Source of the DNA: CAYVAP01 sp964343195
GTDB lineage: Bacteria > Bacteroidota > Bacteroidia > J057
Direction: 5' to 3'
NCBI GenBank assembly: GCA_964343195.1
Contig: CAYFIR010000163.1
Span: 1 to 11,758 of the forward strand
DNA: 11,758 nt
A model generated the notes under the pieces. That model was not told the origin of the DNA and ran no database searches. It saw nothing but the letters and a program-made list of their open reading frames with translations. How positions within the stretch are numbered: position 1 is the stretch's first letter; each line of letters starts with the position of its first letter. A program made the position numbers and the translations under genes. Positions 7,249 through 11,758 of the stretch are shown in pieces.

Positions 7249-7583
7249 TTGGGCGCGTTTGGGAGGTGGGTTTGACGGGGTACGGCTCTCAGCGAGTCAA
7301 GCTCCATCAAACCTGCCTACATCGGTGCAGCCCCCTACCCCATAAGCTGCTGATAAACAGGCCTCTCAGGCAAATACAGGTGGACCCTTTGGCAATTCTC
7401 GGTATAACCGGTTGACAACATCCTGCAATCAGTTGGGTCAGCCATTTACACGCAACCTGGGTCCATCTCAGGGGAAATGAACCGGGCGGTCCTTTTGCCT
7501 ACATCCTGTCAAAAGCCCTCACTCAATGTATTCCTCCCTATCCGAAAAGGAAATAAGGATTCTTCAGGAACAAACCAGAGAAG
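7249..7583. other. Intergenic region before the large haem protein gene
   Basis: These 335 nt hold no convincing gene. They contain the hairpin at 7264-7318 and an 8-bp palindrome AACCGGTT at 7406-7413, followed by TTGACA at 7412-7417. No matching -10 hexamer lies at normal spacing from that TTGACA, so it is not called a promoter. A short ATG-led frame near 7526 runs into the next gene in another frame and is probably spurious. The spacing suggests that the large gene has its own promoter. Confidence 0.5.
7264..7318 (+). terminator. Possible terminator hairpin after the GH2-GH43 pair
   Basis: AGGTGGGTTTGA (7264-7275) can pair with TCAAACCTGCCT (7307-7318) along all 12 positions, counting two G-U wobbles. 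The loop is 31 nt. It starts 15 nt after the GH43-like stop codon, the right place for an operon terminator or 3' stabilising hairpin. There is no T-tract after it, so an intrinsic terminator is not well supported. Confidence 0.35.
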
Positions 7584-10500
7584 ATGAAAAATGGTCATTC
7601 AATAAAGCCGCTGTTATGGTTGTCCTTTGCGCTGATGGGCTTTGCCTTTGTCGTGCAGACTGTAGGCATCATTCCCAGGCAAGATTTCCTTCCTGAAGAG
7701 GTTGGAACCGTCATCAGTCCCCAAATGAGTGACCGCCATCACAATCAACCCATCGTGTTTGATGGGTTTGTGATACTCACCGGGAATGCAGAACATGAAG
7801 TTTGGGATATTTCCGACCCCTATAATCCGGTCTATGTGAGTGAGATGGTTTCGGTTCACAATAGTGGAGAAGCCGAATCCCATCAGGTAACGATGGGGAG
7901 TATTCAGGGCAAATATTATATGGCCACCACCTCAGGCAAAGGCATAGATATCTGGGATGTATCAATTGCCCAAAGCCCAAAATATGTCGCCGCCCTGGTA
8001 CTGCCCGGAATCAACTATGGAGACGTAAACAATGGAATCTGGGGACTGAGCTGGCAGGGCAATCATTTGTTTCTGGGGGCCACGAATCATGGCCTCTATG
8101 TGGTGGATGTCTCCGATCCATCGAATCCATTCTTAGCCAGTCAGGTCCCCCTTTCTCAACTGGGAGGCCTGAAGCCCGGGCCATTGTTTGCTTTGGGAAA
8201 CCTCCTGTGCATCACCTCGCCCAAGGGGAATAACGGAGTGGCGACCCTGGACATCTCTGATCCGATAGCTCCTCAACTGCTGGATGTCATCAACTACCGA
8301 AACAACCATTCCTACATCGGGGGATTTTACGGAAACCATGCGGTGCTGATCAATCCCCTGCGGTTTTATGACGTCACCTCCGATCCCCAGCACATCGAAC
8401 AGGTAGCGTCTCTCAATGTCGTTCCTTCCGAATATGTCTCATTCGATAATCACAAGCTATTTCTGGGAGGTCTTCGGGGAGGGAGCGAAGGAATCCACGT
8501 GTTTGATATCTCTGATCTGGACGATATCCAAAATACCTTGAACATACCGGGCCGGGATCCTCGTTGGGATGACCAGTTTTCGGTGGCGATCGGCAATTTG
8601 ATCATCATGTCAGATGACCAGAAGGTCGATGGCAAGTATGTGGGCAGTGTGGTGGCAGTTGCAGAAGAATTAAAAGATACCCTGCCACCAACTTTACTTT
8701 ATGCCAATCCAGCAAACGGCGCTATGGACATTCCCGGAGGCGGTGCCATAGGGCTCTCCTTCTCAGACTGGATCGAGTTCAGCAGTGTGGACTCAGGTTC
8801 CTTTCAGTTACGGAAAAAAACAGGAGAGATCGTTTCAGGCTCATGGGGCTGGTTGTATACGACGATCAACTTTGAGCCGGACCAGGACCTGGAACCCCTA
8901 ACCGAATATGAAATATACTTACCCTCTGGGGGCCTCACCGATTTGTCTGGCAATGCACTGAATGAGGATATTTTGATCTCCTTCACCACTGACGCCAGTA
9001 CGCCCCCCAGACCAAACCCTCAGCTCGATGATATTGAGCCGGTTTACGTAGGAGATTCCTTTTCCTGGAGTTTGGAGAATCCCGACACAGTACATCAATA
9101 CTATTGGTTCCTGAATGACAGGGTCATAGGGGCAGGCTCTCAGGTCACGTATGCAACGGATGAGCCAGGTCGCCATCAGGGCTGCCTAAAAATGTATCGA
9201 AAGCAGGGCCGTGAGTTCTACTTCGAAGCTGAAAATACGGACCTGATGGGAGGGGTTAGCATCATGTCCAACAATGACGGGTTCTCCGGGGCAGGGTATG
9301 CGGATTTTCCGGGAATGCCAGGAGACAGCATAGCCATTACCTGGGCAATCAACCTGGTTTATGATGACCTGTTAGACGTTGAATTTGGATATGCGAACGG
9401 AAGAACCGAAGCGAGACCGCTGAATCTGTACGTGAACGATGTGTTGATGGGAGAAGTGAATTTTTCTCCTACCGGTAGCTGGACCACCTGGGGCAAAGAG
9501 GTACTTTCCGACATCGCGCTGATCAGGGGTGAAAACCGAATCGCGCTGGTTGCAAATGCAGGATCACAGGGCCCCAATATCGACTACCTGAGCTTTCAGG
9601 GAAGCCCTGCCAGCATTTTCAATCCTGGGCCGCTGGCCCATACAGAGTGCTTTGTCCAGCCTGTGAATCAAAGACCATCAGCCGCCGCACCGCAGGCCAG
9701 CCAACGCATGATCATGAGGGGACGCAGGATCTGGAGTGTCAATCCTGATAACAATTCGATCGCGGCGCTGGATGCCGATACCCATAACAAGATCGCCGAA
9801 ATTCCCGTCGGAGGGAACCCCACCTCTCTGGCATGGGTAGGAGAACACATCTGGGTGGTGAACAGAGACTCCTACGACATTTCCATCGTCGATCCTGGTG
9901 ACAAAACTGTCATCCGAACCATCAGCTTGCCCCTGGCCAGTCAACCAACAGACATACTGGTGTCCCCTGATGGGAAATGGGTGTATGTATCCCTCAGCGT
10001 AGTCGGAAAGGTCGTCAGGATTTCACCTGACACAGAGTCAATCACGGCGAGTGCAAGCCTTGGGGAAAACGAAACCGCTCCCGTGCTGGGAGGACTGGCG
10101 ATCGATTCATCCGGCCAAACCCTGTACGTGGGGAGGTTGATCTCCAATGGAGTGGAAGGCCAGGTGTATGCCATTGATTGCCCGACGATGACGCTTCGGA
10201 GCACCATTTCTCTGGAGAACAAGAATACCCTCGATGCTTCGAACTCCGCAAGGGGCATCCCGAACTACATTGAGCGAATAGCGATCAATCCCGCAGGCAA
10301 TGAACTCTGGGTTGCCTCGAAGCAGGATAACCTCATGCGTGGGGGATTTCGGGATGGCAATCCACTGGATCATCAGACCACCGTTCGTTGTATCATCTCC
10401 AGGATTGACCTCAACCAGGAAATGGAACTGATTGATGACAGGATCGACATTGACAATTCCGAAAGAACAAATTCCATAGGCTTCAATGACAGAGGGGATT

Positions 10501-11750
10501 TTGCCTTTGCCACCTTACCGGGAAATAACAAGGTGATCTTTTTGGATGCCTACACCGGCGAACAGATCACCGAATTTGCCGTCGGACTTGTGCCTGATGC
10601 CTGTCTGTACGATACCGTAACAAATAAGCTGTTTGTCCACAACTTCCTCAGCCGCAGCATCTCTGTGTTGGATGTTGGCCCGATAATGGCCAACAAAGGA
10701 ACCGGCTCATTGATCACTACGACCAGCATGGTGGAGCATGAATTGCTGGAAGAAGAGGTGCTGAAAGGGAAGCGTTTCTTCTATGATGCTTCCAGCAAGC
10801 GGTTGAATCAAAGTGGGTATATGAGTTGCGCGAGTTGTCACCTCGATGGCGGCCATGATGGGAATGTGTGGGACTTCACTTCTTTGGGCGAAGGATTCCG
10901 AAATACAACAGACCTAAGAGGGCGGGCAGGCACCAAACACGGGAGGCTTCACTGGACAGGCAACTTTGATGAAGTGCATGATTTTGAAAATCAAATCAGA
11001 CATTTTGGTGCGGGTACCGGGTTAATGGATGACGATGATTTTTTCCATGCCGAAAATCCTCTCGGGGAACCCAAAGCGGGCCTAAGCGATGACCTCGACG
11101 CCCTGGCGAGTTACATTACCTCCCTGGAAAGTGTCCCCCCCAGCCCATACAAGCCATCTCCTGATCGATACAGTACACTGGCATCCCTCGGGTTAACAGT
11201 GTTTGAGGAAAATGCCTGCGGCAGTTGTCACAGCGGGGTAGAGTTCACCGACAGCCCTTCCGGGCAGCGACATGACGTCGGAACGGCAGCCCCCTCTTCC
11301 GGCCAAAGGATAGGTCAGGCTCTGACCGGCTTTGATACGCCCACGCTGAAGGGCTTATGGAATACCGCTCCCTACCTCCATGATGGTTCCGCCCACACAA
11401 TCGAGGAGGCGGTGCTGGCTCATCGGGATATCGAGATTGCAGAAGAAGATTTAGATGCCTTGGTACAGTTTCTCCTGGAGCTGGACGAAACGGATATTGC
11501 ACATGCAGGCCCATATGATCCTGCTCATATTTTTCAGCTATACCCCAATCCCGTCACACACGACAGGCTCTTTATTCGGGTGGCTGACAACCTGGAGGTA
11601 GAATGGAACATATATGCTGCCGATGGCAGATTGATCAAAACCGGATCTGGAAACACTGTTGATTTACAATCAGTAAGAAACGGCATTTATGTCGTCGAGG
11701 TGGTAACTTCTCTCAATCGACATACGGGCAAGATCATTATTTCTCGTTAG
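7584..11750 (+). CDS. Giant T9SS-exported protein: two propellers, CBM and di-haem peroxidase-like domain
   Basis: This 1388-residue mosaic starts with a signal-anchor-like segment (about 8-30) without a clear cleavage site. Residues 50-365 carry five WDxSDPxxP-like units (near 73, 123, 173, 222 and 307), an LVIVD-type beta-propeller. Residues 368-470 resemble an SbsA-type Ig domain (Big_5), and 475-538 another Ig-like unit. Residues 545-675 begin FYFEAEN and contain GFSGAGYADFPG, as in CBM6/CBM35 modules. Residues 710-1035 form a second, YVTN-like propeller. Residues 1050-1305 resemble di-haem cytochrome c peroxidase/MauG proteins, with haem c sites CASCH (1082-1086) and CGSCH (1212-1216) and the family motif TPTLKGLWNTAPYLHDG (1252-1268). 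The T9SS sorting domain is 1313-1388 (YPNP at 1320-1323). AGAGAAG just before the ATG is a plausible ribosome binding site. The export route is well supported. Peroxidase, electron-transfer or oxidative-modification activity is inference. Confidence 0.88.
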   Translation: MKNGHSIKPLLWLSFALMGFAFVVQTVGIIPRQDFLPEEVGTVISPQMSDRHHNQPIVFDGFVILTGNAEHEVWDISDPYNPVYVSEMVSVHNSGEAESHQVTMGSIQGKYYMATTSGKGIDIWDVSIAQSPKYVAALVLPGINYGDVNNGIWGLSWQGNHLFLGATNHGLYVVDVSDPSNPFLASQVPLSQLGGLKPGPLFALGNLLCITSPKGNNGVATLDISDPIAPQLLDVINYRNNHSYIGGFYGNHAVLINPLRFYDVTSDPQHIEQVASLNVVPSEYVSFDNHKLFLGGLRGGSEGIHVFDISDLDDIQNTLNIPGRDPRWDDQFSVAIGNLIIMSDDQKVDGKYVGSVVAVAEELKDTLPPTLLYANPANGAMDIPGGGAIGLSFSDWIEFSSVDSGSFQLRKKTGEIVSGSWGWLYTTINFEPDQDLEPLTEYEIYLPSGGLTDLSGNALNEDILISFTTDASTPPRPNPQLDDIEPVYVGDSFSWSLENPDTVHQYYWFLNDRVIGAGSQVTYATDEPGRHQGCLKMYRKQGREFYFEAENTDLMGGVSIMSNNDGFSGAGYADFPGMPGDSIAITWAINLVYDDLLDVEFGYANGRTEARPLNLYVNDVLMGEVNFSPTGSWTTWGKEVLSDIALIRGENRIALVANAGSQGPNIDYLSFQGSPASIFNPGPLAHTECFVQPVNQRPSAAAPQASQRMIMRGRRIWSVNPDNNSIAALDADTHNKIAEIPVGGNPTSLAWVGEHIWVVNRDSYDISIVDPGDKTVIRTISLPLASQPTDILVSPDGKWVYVSLSVVGKVVRISPDTESITASASLGENETAPVLGGLAIDSSGQTLYVGRLISNGVEGQVYAIDCPTMTLRSTISLENKNTLDASNSARGIPNYIERIAINPAGNELWVASKQDNLMRGGFRDGNPLDHQTTVRCIISRIDLNQEMELIDDRIDIDNSERTNSIGFNDRGDFAFATLPGNNKVIFLDAYTGEQITEFAVGLVPDACLYDTVTNKLFVHNFLSRSISVLDVGPIMANKGTGSLITTTSMVEHELLEEEVLKGKRFFYDASSKRLNQSGYMSCASCHLDGGHDGNVWDFTSLGEGFRNTTDLRGRAGTKHGRLHWTGNFDEVHDFENQIRHFGAGTGLMDDDDFFHAENPLGEPKAGLSDDLDALASYITSLESVPPSPYKPSPDRYSTLASLGLTVFEENACGSCHSGVEFTDSPSGQRHDVGTAAPSSGQRIGQALTGFDTPTLKGLWNTAPYLHDGSAHTIEEAVLAHRDIEIAEEDLDALVQFLLELDETDIAHAGPYDPAHIFQLYPNPVTHDRLFIRVADNLEVEWNIYAADGRLIKTGSGNTVDLQSVRNGIYVVEVVTSLNRHTGKIIISR

Positions 11751-11758
11751 ATGGACTT

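Noticed and set aside
7412..7440. TTGACA-based promoter before the large haem protein gene
   Set aside because: No -10-like hexamer occurs at suitable spacing, and Bacteroidota use a different primary promoter consensus.

Overview
The window looks like chromosomal DNA of a Bacteroidota bacterium, probably of the Cytophagia/Saprospiria type. The evidence is two large secreted proteins that end in a type IX secretion (T9SS) C-terminal sorting domain (a YPNP motif followed by a compact beta-sandwich tail), a GH2 enzyme with the DUF4982-type architecture common in this phylum, a lipoprotein GH43-like enzyme, and start codons without clear Shine-Dalgarno sequences. The exact lineage cannot be read from this sequence.

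Layout from left to right. An MBL-fold metallo-hydrolase (168-914, +) converges on a secreted beta-helix/beta-trefoil lectin protein (984-2678, -), and a strong GC-rich hairpin lies between their ends. A gene-free stretch of about 1.16 kb (2679-3839) separates the lectin gene from a divergent two-gene glycan operon. That stretch holds a 165-bp imperfect palindrome (3219-3383), which is the most unexplained structure in the window. The operon (3840-7248, +) is a signal-peptide GH2 enzyme overlapping by 11 nt with a lipoprotein GH43-like enzyme. After a 335-nt gap comes one very large gene (7584-11750, +). It encodes a 1388-residue mosaic: an LVIVD-type beta-propeller, Ig-like domains, a CBM6/35-like module, a second YVTN-like propeller, a di-haem cytochrome c peroxidase/MauG-like domain and a T9SS tail.

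The common theme is glycan handling at and beyond the cell envelope: an exported lectin/beta-helix protein, a GH2 and a GH43-like enzyme retained in the envelope, and an exported haem protein carrying a probable carbohydrate-binding module. No SusC/SusD pair, regulator or transposase is visible, so this is not a complete polysaccharide utilisation locus as seen here. Whether the large haem protein works with the glycosidases is inference from proximity only. No tRNA, rRNA, CRISPR array or intact insertion sequence was recognised.
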